Shown here piece by piece: positions 45,148 through 54,989 of a stretch of DNA of 64,000 nt. The stretch lies in the NCBI GenBank assembly GCA_028386065.3, contig JAKUCV010005549.1:1-64000 (forward strand), given 5' to 3'. Under the pieces are notes generated by a model that was not told the DNA's origin, did no database searches, and was given only the letters and a program-made list of their open reading frames with translations. The first letter of the stretch is position 1. Every line of letters begins with the position of its first letter. Made by a program: the position numbers and the translations under genes. The DNA is from Turnera subulata (Eukaryota > Streptophyta > Magnoliopsida > Malpighiales > Passifloraceae).

Positions 45148-45831
45148 ATGCCTGCTCCCTCGTCGGTGTTCTTTGTCGAAGGTGCCAATCTTGGCAGAAG
45201 GAACCGACTGGCTTACAGCATGGTCAACGAACGTGCTGAAGAGCTGCCGAACCAGCTCGGCAGAATGCCACGTCTAGTTTTCGTCGACGAACTCTACTCG
45301 TCGCGGTTCTTCGTCACTCCAATGGAAGAGGTGTTCTTCCTAGAGGACCATGGGACACTGAGGACTTCCTACTACGGCTCAGCAAACTCCGTGATGTTCT
45401 TCATCTCGGATAGGCTTCAAGAGTTCAACCTGGAGTCCACTTGCCAAACTGTGGAGCAAGGCGCTTACTACCAGCTCTCAATGACAGCCCAGAGCATACC
45501 CAGAATGACTCGGCTACCTCCAACCTGGCCAAAGGTACGGCTACTGGTGTGGAACTGCAGAGGTGTGGCAAGACGTGCACAAGAGTTCTCACGTACTCTG
45601 AGAGACTTGAAGAACCAATATAAGCCGAACATGGTTCTTCTGACGGAGACGCAGTGGCAACCACGAGACGATCACGGTCTGATCCCACTCCGGTTCCCTC
45701 AAGCAAACCGGTTCGAGATTCCTGGCCAGCGTGACAGAGGCGGCATGTGGTTCTCTAGGAGTGACAGAGTCACGGTCAACGTCAACAGTGACGCAAACAG
45801 CTTCCGTGTCAACGTCGTTGCGAACCGTTAA
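45148..45831 (+). CDS. Antisense cassette gene 2, copy B: unknown domain fused to partial EEP endonuclease fold
   Basis: Intact 227-codon frame, the reference copy. Residues 1-128 (FFVEGANLGRRNRLAYSM, PRLVFVDELYSSRFFVTPME, SANSVMFFISDRLQEF) match no family I recognise. Residues 131-227 resemble the start of plant L1 endonucleases: VWNCRG with N136, LRDLKNQYKPNMVLLTET with E167, then RGGMWFSRSDRVTVNV. The same landmarks are seen in LINE-1 ORF2 of this window (NIRG, FLSETK, GGLSLIWDSD). The second half of the EEP fold, with the catalytic Asp and His, is missing, so nuclease activity is unlikely; nucleic-acid or partner binding is possible. Related copies at 10948 and 18205 have premature stops. 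Confidence 0.75.
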   Translation: MPAPSSVFFVEGANLGRRNRLAYSMVNERAEELPNQLGRMPRLVFVDELYSSRFFVTPMEEVFFLEDHGTLRTSYYGSANSVMFFISDRLQEFNLESTCQTVEQGAYYQLSMTAQSIPRMTRLPPTWPKVRLLVWNCRGVARRAQEFSRTLRDLKNQYKPNMVLLTETQWQPRDDHGLIPLRFPQANRFEIPGQRDRGGMWFSRSDRVTVNVNSDANSFRVNVVANR

Positions 45832-46160
45832 TTGTATTTTCTTTTTATATAATATCAAAAATCCATGTATTATTTCTCCTTTTTATAAATTATCAATGTA
45901 ATATTTCTATTCGCAATCAATATATTAATATTTCCCTTTGTATCAAAATATTAGCAATATTTATAATATTTGTATTTTCGCATATTTGGCATCATTACCT
46001 CTTATGTGTATGTTCCGCGACAGCTGGCGTCCCTCGACTGGATCCATAATGCACTAACTAAACGATGTAAACTATTAAACTACTGGAGCGAACTATGCAA
46101 ACAAGACAACAATACACATAGACTGCCCGACAAGACCTAACGCCCGCTCCGCTACCAAAA
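45832..46160 (-). other. Gypsy-2 interior between primer site and cassette
   Basis: About 170 bp of AT-rich 3' UTR of gene 2, then about 130 bp leading to the primer-binding site TGGTAGCGGAGC (minus, 46146-46157). Gag, expected here, is completely absent. Confidence 0.7.
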
Positions 46161-49100
46161 TGAGATGCCCGGACCCGTATTTACCGTACACAGTAAACAC
46201 GTGCCGGAACTGTGACAACCCAACCCAACAAAGCCCGACGGACTGCATATAAAACAATAAACTGGCCAACGGCCCAATATCAAAAACTGTAAACCGGCCC
46301 TTCGGCCCAACTTAAAACTCGTCACCCGAACCCCGGGGACATCAACAACAACGACCATTCGGCCCAACGGCCCAATTACAACATATGCACAGTAGAAAAC
46401 TCAACAATATGCACAGCGGAAGACTTATGACTCACATGACAACATATGCAAGGCCCAATGCAACTAATGGATCCGAGTCCTGTCCGAGGGTACGCTTCAG
46501 CTTGCCCGGTACGTTCTTGCACTACAACAACTCACCCTACGGGATGAAACCCCGCAGGCGAGGGGTGAGTCCGAAGCGCTCACCGACGAAAGATAAACAG
46601 TGATATATTCAACCATAATACTGTCGAAGTAATGCAACCATAAAATCAGATGAATCTATCACAATTAACACCACAGTGGATTACAACTCAAACAACACAG
46701 CAGAGGAAACCAACACAAACAACATGACAGAGGAATCTACTAAATCATATCAAGCCAAGATCCAAAGAATACTTATTAATTTTTATTACCAATTTTATCT
46801 TCCGGGCCCCGTCACAGGACAAGCTAGGGTCGTATCAGGCTATCAATTAATTCCGGATGCCAAGTCAAAGAACCATACCATATCTTACCATACCGGAACC
46901 ACGTCCCAAATTACCAAATCACACCGGATTCAACAACCCAAAATACCATACCGGGATCAACATCCCAAAACCGGATATTTGGTATATCCGAACCACTGGG
47001 TATTCGGTATACCCCAATCACAGGCATCAACATGCCAACCGGATATTCGGTATATCCGAACCACTGGGTATTTGGTATACCCTAACCACAGGCAACAAGC
47101 CTAGTGGATATTTGGTATATCCGAACCACTGGGTATTTGGTATACCCTAACCACAGGCATCAACATGCCAACCAAATCAAGAAATCAAACCAAGTAACCG
47201 ACCATAGCATCCCAAAATTAATTTTCAAACCATCGGGTCGTACCACTACTTCTCACATATATCATCATCTCATATCAATTCCAACTTCCAATTTCCTATC
47301 TCAATTATCCACAGTCAATAGTTTATTCCAATTATTCAACACAACACTGTCTACCGTCAACAATCACAATATCCATAATAGACAAACAATTATCTAATTC
47401 CTATCAGCTCAAGTTACACAACAGACAAATCCTTCAACAGTTTCATAACATCATTTACTCACAGTCCAACATCAATCACAACACGGTATCCAATAAACCA
47501 ATAACAGCCAAACAGCGGTTCAATCAAGCAACTCAACATCATAGCAACAGCAACAACCGTAACCATAGCAGCCAATAACCAACATAATTCCATGTTACCA
47601 AACATCCATCAACAACACATATAGCGCCAGTTATTCACAATTATCATTTCATCACAATATCCACACGACCTAATAGCACAGTCTAATTCCTTTATTCTTT
47701 CATCAATTATCTCTTTTTCATTATTCCAAATTATTTCACAGCCTCGTCCAATCTATAATCTCGTATCACTAATTAGACACAATTGATGGATCAACATTAT
47801 TCTCAGCACAGATTCCACAAATCAATAACACAACGAACCAAGAACAGCAACAACATTTCCACAACAATCAAGTAACAGTCATCAATCATTTCAGTGGTTC
47901 AATCAAGCAACAAGATGCACATACAGCATTACGGGCACATATCAAGGGTTATCCATCCTCACCTTGGCCGATTACTTAACTCAGGAAACAATGACCGGTC
48001 CGACCCCGGCTCCTCGGGAAACTGCCCGATATCCGAACCTATACAACAAAACCATATACACTCACATAAATGCACATAATCGGTATACTATGATGCCAAT
48101 ACTGCGAATTATACCCATCCCGATTTATATCCTTTATTATCAACTTTTACCGTTATTAATTCTTTTTTTTTTTTGGAAATAATTTCCTTGAAAATAATTA
48201 TTATTTTGTTTACCAAATCGAATATTCTTTTCCATAAGATAAAAGTATCACCATAATAAATACTTAACAAGATATATACTCCAGAAAATACATTCATTAT
48301 GTCATTTAATCTTGATTCTCGAAATCATGTTATATTCATTATTTTTTTCTAGTAACATAAATTAAATTTAAATATAAATATTTATATATGCCCGGAAAAT
48401 TATTATTTATCAAAAATATACATATTAAGGTAAGCATATGCCATATGTATTCTTTTTCCAGAAGATTTTATCATATAAACATATTTTTCTGAAAGTAATA
48501 TAGGTATACATATTTGATTTCTAAAGATATAATACATCTCCAAATAATTTTTTTTCATCATAATAATTTATTTCCAAAAATATTACTCAGGCATACCATT
48601 TATATATTTCCAGAAAACTCAACTTAATTTTTATTTAATTTATACAGTTTATAACCATATATTTGTTTTTCCAGAAACTATAATTCATAGGTATAATTGT
48701 ATGTGTACCGTTTTTTTTAATTTAATTAAAACGAATTGGGCCGAAACCCACAGTCCAGCCCATCCAAAATACCAACCCAACCCAAGGCTAAACCCAAAGG
48801 ATCAGCCCAGGAACAAGGTCAGGTCCAAGCCTAGGCCCAAATCGAGCTTGGCCCAACCCTGTCCCAGCCCTCAGCCTGACCCATGTAGACTGGACCACTT
48901 ACCCACAACCCGGTACTTCACGGGTTCTTGCAGCGTTGGCTCGTCGGTGACGTCCGGTGGGAGGCGGTGCGATCGGCAACATCACGGTGAAGGAGGTGCG
49001 ACGGCAACATAAGGAGGAGGAGAGGTCGACTCGTCGGGTTCGCACTCCATGGATGGGCGGCGAGGAGGGCAAGGCAAGGTGGCACGATCTGCAGCAGCCT

Positions 49101-49938
49101 CGGCGGTGTACACGAAGGAAGGAGAAGAGGCGCGAGCGGCGATCCGACGACCTGCAGCGGCAGCAAGAGGAAGCGGCGGCACCGCTGGCGGCTGGCGAGC
49201 AAGGAGGAGAAGGAAGGGGTTGGCGGCGCAGTAAGGAGAAGCACCGACGGCGGCTCGCTTCTCCACGACTGGTGCGGCGGTGATGAGCAGGCGGCAGGGG
49301 GCGTGGCTCCGTCGCGCAAGGGGCGACAGTGAGGAGGAAGGTGGCAACATCAAGCCGGTCGTGGGGGTGTTGGTGGTGGTCCGGCGGTGGTTGGCTCCTC
49401 TCCCCTCCTCTCTTTTTTTTTTTTTCCTCTCTATTTCCCTCTGGTTTTTCTTTTTCCGGTTTCTTTTCTTTTCTCTTTTATTTTTTTTATTTTCATTTTT
49501 CTCTCTTCTTCTTCTTCTTCTCTTTTTTTTTCCTCCCTCTCTTTCTCTCTTTTTTTTTTCTTCCCTCCTGCTTCCTTCACCGGCTGCTTTAAACTGTTTT
49601 TTTTATTTTTTTTTATATTTTTTTTACTATTACTCATGTGATCTCCAAATAATGCAAGTCGTCCGTATTACGGGCGAGTCCGATCCGGACCAGAAAATAA
49701 CCGATACCTCCTTAGTTATTTTCCGGTGTGATTTTTCGAGAAATTCCGAAACCCGAAAAATACCAACTTAGTTCCGAAAAATCCACGGGAAAATCACGAG
49801 CGCGGGAAAACCCTCGGTTTCGAAAAACGACTCCCGATTTACCCTGAATTAATTACCCAAGATTAATTCAATAGTAAATCACGGTAAAAAGACTTTTACA
49901 GTCCTGGTAAAAATCCAAATTTTACCCGGGCTGTTACA
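46161..49938 (-). repeat. Gypsy-2 5' LTR (3778 bp)
   Basis: Colinear with 39891-43659. It would provide the promoter for the minus-strand genomic RNA. Confidence 0.93.
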
Positions 49939-49943
49939 TCATG

Positions 49944-50649
49944 GAAAAAGGAGCACAGCGGGGAGCAAATCGAGGGAAATAGAGAGGAATTTGTTTTTCA
50001 TTGTGAAGAGATTATTGTTGTAAATGACTTTTTTGTTGAAAAATCTTGTAAAATTCTTATTTGTAAATCAATATACAGGTGAATAAAATTGATGATACTT
50101 GTTTTTTGGATGTGGTATTATTTAAGATGATTTATTAAAGCTATAGTGTTTGTAGAAAATTCACCAGAAAAAATAAAAAATTAGAAAATAGGATTAGTGA
50201 CAAACGTTATTTGCAATGCATTTTATGATGAATTTTGTAATGAATCTATTTTTGACGATGAATTTTGTAATGAATCTATTTTTGACGGAATGCCTGTGAC
50301 AATCAAATTAGTTGCAATTTGCGATGAATTTTGTATTGGATGTATTTCCGACGGTTTGCCTGTCACATGTTGCGACGGAAAATGCAACGACATTTGTTAT
50401 TTACGATGAACTATTCGTCGCAATTGCCTTTCACATGGAGGTGCAACCTCCTTATTATTGATGACTTTTGCAACGGATTTTACATCATAATTCTTCCCGT
50501 CGCAAAGACCGTCGCAATGCATTTGCAACGAGTGAAAAACCGACGGATCTCAAACGTCGCAAATATCGTCGGAAACTTGGATTTGCGACGGATATTAGAC
50601 AAAATGACGTTGCAATGTCCATTGCAAATAAGCCTTTTTCTAGTAGGTG
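49944..50649. repeat. Right part of CACTA-like element with subterminal repeats
   Basis: 49944-50180 is AT-rich. 50210-50640 is dense in short GCGACGGA / TTGCAA / CGTCGCAA motifs. A 30-bp direct duplication (GATGAATTTTGTAATGAATC...) starts at 50228 and 50258. It ends TTTTTCTAGTAGG. Confidence 0.7.
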
Positions 50650-50909
50650 ACCTTCCTTTCAGCACCTCCATCATGATCGTGTCAAATGCAGAAACATTGA
50701 AGAATTGGAAAGGTCCTCGTAGAAAACTCAAATTACTGGACAACGCTTTGCTTAATTATAGTACTTTGACTCCACGGGTTATTCTCCCTTCTGAGACTTT
50801 GTTGGTACTCTTGTAATTTTAACTGGTTTCCTGTTCTTGGCCCTGACATGCAGGGCCTGATGTAAATATTCACTTAATAAAATAATCGTTCAGAATCAAA
50901 AAAAAGAAG
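50650..50909 (+). pseudogene. LINE-1 ORF2 3' end, 3' UTR and poly(A)
   Basis: LPFSTSIMIVSNAETLKNWKGPRRKLKLLD aligns with PVSASSVISNAETMKNWKALNRNLNLL at the end of LINE-2 ORF2. It reaches a stop at 50814-50816, then 3' UTR with TTAATAAAATAA and a short A tail. This proves that the CACTA-like element split LINE-1. Confidence 0.88.
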
Positions 50910-50920
50910 GCAGAACTGCA

Positions 50921-51169
50921 AATTAGAGTTCATTGCAAGGATTCACGTATCTATAAACACAGTTAGCTTTGTTCCACATGTAAGCACGTACATTAAAAAT
51001 CTTGAAACAACGAAATGAACTTAATTAATTAACGAAATTCTGACGAAAAAAAAAGAAAAAAAAGACAAGTTCACGAAACAAATCTGCAGCACAACAAGCT
51101 TTTCACTTTTACCTCCTGGGTTTTACGAGGAGGTAAATTTATTATTCATAATATCTCCATCATAGAACT
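50921..51169. other. Spacer between LINE-1 and Root_cap gene
   Basis: Non-coding, includes an A-rich stretch at 51043-51066. Probably the 3' flank of the Root_cap gene. Confidence 0.5.
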
Positions 51170-52322
51170 CTACCTTTTGCATACAACTCCACGACCATCC
51201 ATGCCACTTGCACAGCTCAACCCTGGTAGCTCAAAAGCCGCCATGGAATCTTCAGCAGAAATAGCTTTGTTAGCGGTGAATCGAGTGACTGCACAATCAA
51301 TTCTCAGGCAAGGCAAGAGGCTCTCCGTCGAAGGCGAGGCTAAGGCGGTCAACTGAGTCGTCCCATGTCGATGTCTTAAGGGCACCGAGGAAGAGTTGGT
51401 GTTTGCCAAAGAGGACTGCAATGGACTGAACCCAGGTGAAGTCTCTTGTCAAGTTCTCGTTTCTCTTGCCAATGAAATGGGCGTTGATGTGGAGGTTGCG
51501 GTCGGAGACAAGGCAAAAATCGCGGTCCTTCTTGCCATGGAAGTAGAAGGTAAGTCCATCGCCACCGATGAAACGAGGGTCTTGACAAACTGCTCCAGGT
51601 TGGTCACACTCTGCCAATCATAGCATATATATATATATAGATATAATTCTTAGAGACAATGCGTTTAAAATGTTGTGAATATATTCGTAGACAAGAACTG
51701 TAATGATAAAAATTCTTGGGTGGAGAGATGACTTACTGCACACAGGCTTGCAGGTGACGCAGTCAACCTGGCAATCAAAGGGGCAGGAAGTAGGGCAGAC
51801 GTGCTTTACTTTGTAACATTCAAGATACTTGTAATCTGTGCTTTTGCAAGAGACTTCCTTTGGAGGAGTTGAGGGAGTTGAGGGTGTTGAAGGTGTTGGT
51901 GTAGGAGTGGAAGGCGTAGATGGAGCAGAGGGAGTGGGAGGTGTAGTGGGATCAGTAGTAGGAGGAGTGTAAGGAGTTGAGGGAGTAGTAGGAGGAGTGT
52001 AAGGTGGATACCAACCACCAGAAGGAGGACCAAGCTCATCTCCCCCATCATGCCCACCTTTACCCCCTTTGTTGCCACCCTTGTCATCTTTGCCATTGTT
52101 TCCTTTGTGGCCTTCATTTTCATCTTTTTTACCTTGATTATCTTCCCCCTGTTGACCTTGATTATCTTCCCCGTGTTTGCCTTGATCCTGGCCCTGTTGA
52201 CCTTGAGCTCCTTCACCAAGGAGAGAGCGGGCAGGAAGCCTTGCACTTACCTCTGATACAGCCAATGCCGTTATCAAGACAAGAACTGTTACAAGCTGCA
52301 GATATTTTCTTGATTGAGCCAT
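51170..52322 (-). pseudogene. Root_cap / LEA-like secreted protein gene, two exons, internal deletion in exon 2
   Basis: Exon 1 (52322-51737) encodes a signal peptide (residues 1-27), a charged Gln/Gly/Asp/Lys-rich stretch, a Pro/Thr/Ser-rich region and a Cys-rich segment (CYKVKHVCPTSCPFDCQVDC). The intron 51736-51611 has GT-AG borders; joining restores VCKCDQPGAVCQDPRFIGGDG. Exon 2 carries the Root_cap domain (PF06830): FYFHGKKDRDFCLVSD, HINAHFIGKR, DFTWVQSIAVLF. After GEPLALPE it breaks: about 100 residues normally found here are missing, and the family C-terminus (CAVTRFTANKA, CASGMDGRGVVCKR) follows in another frame. A shortened protein could still be made up to the stop at about 51300. 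Such proteins are secreted in root cap and mucilage tissues. Confidence 0.85.
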
Positions 52323-52388
52323 TGTTATACTTAATTGGATAAGTAGGCTTTTGATGAAATGGTGAGATTGGCACTGTCATGAACTCTC

Positions 52389-52396
52389 TATTTATA
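52389..52396 (-). promoter_or_regulatory. TATA box of the Root_cap gene
   Basis: Minus-strand CTATAAATAGAG, about 67 bp before the ATG at 52322. Confidence 0.65.
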
Positions 52397-53383
52397 GTGC
52401 GTTCTGTAATCAAGGCCCAACAAAAGCCTGACGTTCCGGATCACAGTTAGTAGTCTTGATTAAGTGAATATGTTTAAGCGTAAGCAATCTTTCACATGGC
52501 TTGGCTGATCAAACACTCTTATACCCAGTAAGTCAACTTAGCCCAAGTCTGTTCTATGCATGTATTTTTGCTTTCTTCCCTAGTAGATTCTAGCACCACT
52601 TTCTGGTGAGGGATGAGCAGTCTTTCAGCCAATGCTACTCCTCTCAGTTTGGAGCTGTTCCTTCCATTGGGGGGAAACGGACGAGTTGCTGAAGGAAACC
52701 ACAATATGTCCATAAACTAACTATTTTGCTTCCACCGCGCGCTAGCTATGTTGCTTGTGGAAATGGGTTTTGGAAGAGCTCTTTTTCCTCCTTTCCACTT
52801 GGCTGGGGCCGGTTCAGGTGCATTACGCCATCATGTGTTTGCTTTACAACTATACATCAATAATTGTCCAAAATTAAGTTCTTTTCCCCAAACTCGACTC
52901 TAGCCTCAAGTATTATATTTTCTTTAAAAATTAAAATCAATTTTTTTAAGAAAATATATATACATTTATATATTAATTTTAAGCATTAATTAGATTTATT
53001 AAGTGTATGAATCATATCAACATAATAAAAAAGTTAATACATATAATTTTTTAAAAAATGATATAGAATATAATTATAAATAAATATAATATATTAATTA
53101 GATTAAGAAAGATTTATCAAGAGAGATTCGTGGAATTAAAGAAGGGGATCTTTAAGAATAAAGGGAAACTCTGTTGACTTTGGCTTACGATGGGGAATAG
53201 GTTATAATACTTTAGGAGACTTACCTAATTAATTTCACATAGTTAAAGATTTTTAATCATCAATTTCTTTTATTATGCTTGATTACATGATCAAAGTTTG
53301 TGACTATTAGTTTCTTTTTCTTGTATTTAATTACATCATTAAAGTTTGTAATTGTTATTTTCTTTTTCTTGCCTTCCTGTATG
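52397..53383. other. Upstream intergenic DNA of Root_cap gene
   Basis: No gene. 52900-53110 is extremely AT-rich. A near-repeat ATCATCAATTTC..TTATTATGCTTGATTACATGATCAAAGTTTGTGA (53258-53305) and its partner at 53308-53355 look like a local duplication. Confidence 0.5.
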
Positions 53384-53387
53384 GTTG

Positions 53388-53700
53388 GTCTAAGTGACAA
53401 GTGGTAATTCATTTGGTTCCACTTAAGTCAGGTCTCGAGTTTCAGTGGCGGTGGCTTAGGGGGGCTGAGGGGGGCCATGTGATATACCTACGAGACCCTA
53501 GATTTTAAATTTTTTCATATAAGTCCTATTGTTATATATATTTGGCCCCTTCTAAATTTTATTTTTTGACATAAAACTCTTATTATTACACACACAATGT
53601 TATATTGGCCTCCTCTAAAAATTATGTCTAGCTCCGCCACTGTCGAGTTCAAATCCTCGTGTATATAGAAAATTCCTACCATAATCAGATGCACGATTCT
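53388..53700 (+). mobile_element. SINE split by a MITE
   Basis: A tRNA-like head GGTTGGTCTAAGTGACAAGTGG with CTTAAGTCAGGTCTCGAG, then, after the MITE, GAGTTCAAATCCTCGTG as box B. It resembles the SINE at 22558. The 3' end is unclear. Confidence 0.6.
53443..53642. mobile_element. hAT-like MITE (200 bp)
   Basis: Terminal inverted repeats CAGTGGCGG(T)GGCTTAG and GTCTAGCTCCGCCACTG. The 8-bp flanks are TCGAGTTT / TCGAGTTC, matching at 7 of 8, as for hAT elements. The interior is non-coding. Confidence 0.85.
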
Positions 53701-54975
53701 CATCGGACTAGGATTAGTTGCGGAAAAGCTGTGGATACCAAATGGAAAACGAAAATTACAGGTCAACTTGCCATGTCATCGTCCTATGCAAAAAGAAGGA
53801 AACTAACCATACGTACAATTTAGAATTTCGTTCATTCACTCAAAAACCGACGTGATGTTTTTCTTAATAAGGTTGACGAATGATAACTTGCTTACATAAG
53901 GTGAAAGCATATTGCCTTCATTATAATGTGCATCGTACTATATGGATTGGAACATGGTTTGTAAAATGGTGCATCTAATATTCTAATGTTCTTATATTGG
54001 CAATTTTTGTGGAGATGGTCGTGAAATTGAATGGAACGTTTTTCGTTAGGAAAGTGCCCGTAAAAAAAGGGAGGAGAGGGGGGTTTGGAAAAATAAAAGG
54101 AAACCAGAAATTTGGACAGGATGCTTCTTGTTTGCTAAAAAAAGTTTATGTCCTTACACATCTTACAAATGTTGTCTTTTTTCTTTTTAAAGACAACATG
54201 TCCAGTCACCTTTTGCCATGGTATGCTAATGGGAGGCGATTACACCGGAGGCTGACCCGACGTGTGAATAGGCAAAGCAGATTGTGTCTTGCTGCCGTGT
54301 AACAAATTAAATAACTTAGTGCATGTATATGCTTATGTTTATCATGCAAGGAAACATAAAATACGATCCCAATTGTATGGTTTTATATTGAATTTATAAT
54401 TCTATTTTTTATATTACTCTGTTAACGCACTTCAAAGTTTTTGAATCACCGTCTGATTTTTTCCATATCACTTCTCCTCAACTACTTTACAGGCTAAACT
54501 TTTTGTTTTCAGTTTTTTTGGTCGAGGTTAAAAATATGAGATGTCTTTACTAATGTGGTGGCTTCTCTTTTGGATTGAGTTTCAATAGGTCATGGGTTCA
54601 GTCCCAATAGATATGATTGAGGATGATCTTGGGTGTTGAAGTTGTGGATATTTCTACTATTGCACGGAGATACCATGTTTTTTGTAAGAATTTTGCATAG
54701 AGAGTCGACTTCGAGCACGAATTTTTTGCAATAACATGCAGCACATGATATCACATATTACTTCAATTAATTCAGCATTTTTCAGAACTGAAATATAGTG
54801 CTCCTTCTTACTGCTGGTGCATATCATGCACTAAAAATTTTTAAAATATTTGCTTCAATCTTTACATATCACCTACTAAAAGCTTAAAGGTAGGTTCCCC
54901 TTTATGTTTAAAAAGCAAATAAGGAAGAAGAAGAAGAAAGCTTTGTGGGCTAAAGAGGCTTTGTTTTGGAGTTAT
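53701..54975. other. Intergenic DNA with a duplicated 130-bp block
   Basis: No credible gene. 54232-54365 (GAGGCGATTACACCGG...GCAAAGCAGATTG...AACATAAAAT) is a diverged copy of 58269-58400, downstream of the cyclase pseudogene. A short open frame spans 53997-54302 but lacks any recognised feature. Confidence 0.5.
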
Positions 54976-54989
54976 TTCAACTATGACAT

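Larger units (their letters stand above)
39891..49938 (-). mobile_element. Gypsy-2: complete 10-kb non-autonomous gypsy element with antisense cassette
   Basis: Two very similar LTRs (39891-43659 and 46161-49938) flank a 2.5-kb interior, with the perfect duplication TCATG on both sides (39886-39890, 49939-49943). Orientation is minus: primer site TGGTAGCGGAGC at 46146-46157, purine tract AAGGTGGGTAGAC next to 43660. No gag or pol exists. The interior holds only the two-gene cassette on the plus strand, antisense to the element. The high LTR similarity indicates recent movement with proteins supplied from elsewhere. Confidence 0.93.
36298..50649. mobile_element. CACTA-like non-autonomous element inserted in LINE-1 ORF2
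   Basis: The left end TACTACTAGAAAAG and right end CTTTTTCTAGTAGG are inverted copies of the CACTACTAGAAAA motif, each with an end mutation. Both flanks are rich in GCGACG/TTGCAA subterminal repeats. LINE-1 ORF2 sequence stops at the left end and resumes at the right end (aligned to LINE-2). A 3-bp duplication is not clear. No transposase is seen; the 4.3 kb of own sequence is AT-rich, plus the 10-kb Gypsy-2. Confidence 0.75.
22979..50909 (+). mobile_element. LINE-1: full-length L1-type LINE, split by two nested insertions
   Basis: Flanked by the 11-bp duplication GCAGAACTGCA (22968-22978 and 50910-50920) and ending in a short poly(A) tail at 50898-50905. It encodes ORF1 (RRM-type) and ORF2 (endonuclease, reverse transcriptase, zf-RVT). 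Removing Copia-2 (24878-31710) and the CACTA-like element (36298-50649) leaves about 6.7 kb, a normal full length. Both ORFs carry stops and frameshifts. Confidence 0.9.

Noticed and set aside
45148..45831. Active endonuclease
   Set aside because: Only the N-terminal Asn and Glu landmarks of the EEP site exist; the catalytic Asp and His of the C-terminal half are missing.
51618..51736. Extension of the Root_cap protein beyond residue 195 (KSSLHPRIFII...)
   Set aside because: This is intron read-through: GT-AG borders at 51736/51611 restore the conserved VCKCDQPGAVC sequence.
53997..54302. 101-codon frame as a gene
   Set aside because: No motif or homologue recognised, and its 3' part is the duplicated non-coding block shared with 58269-58400.
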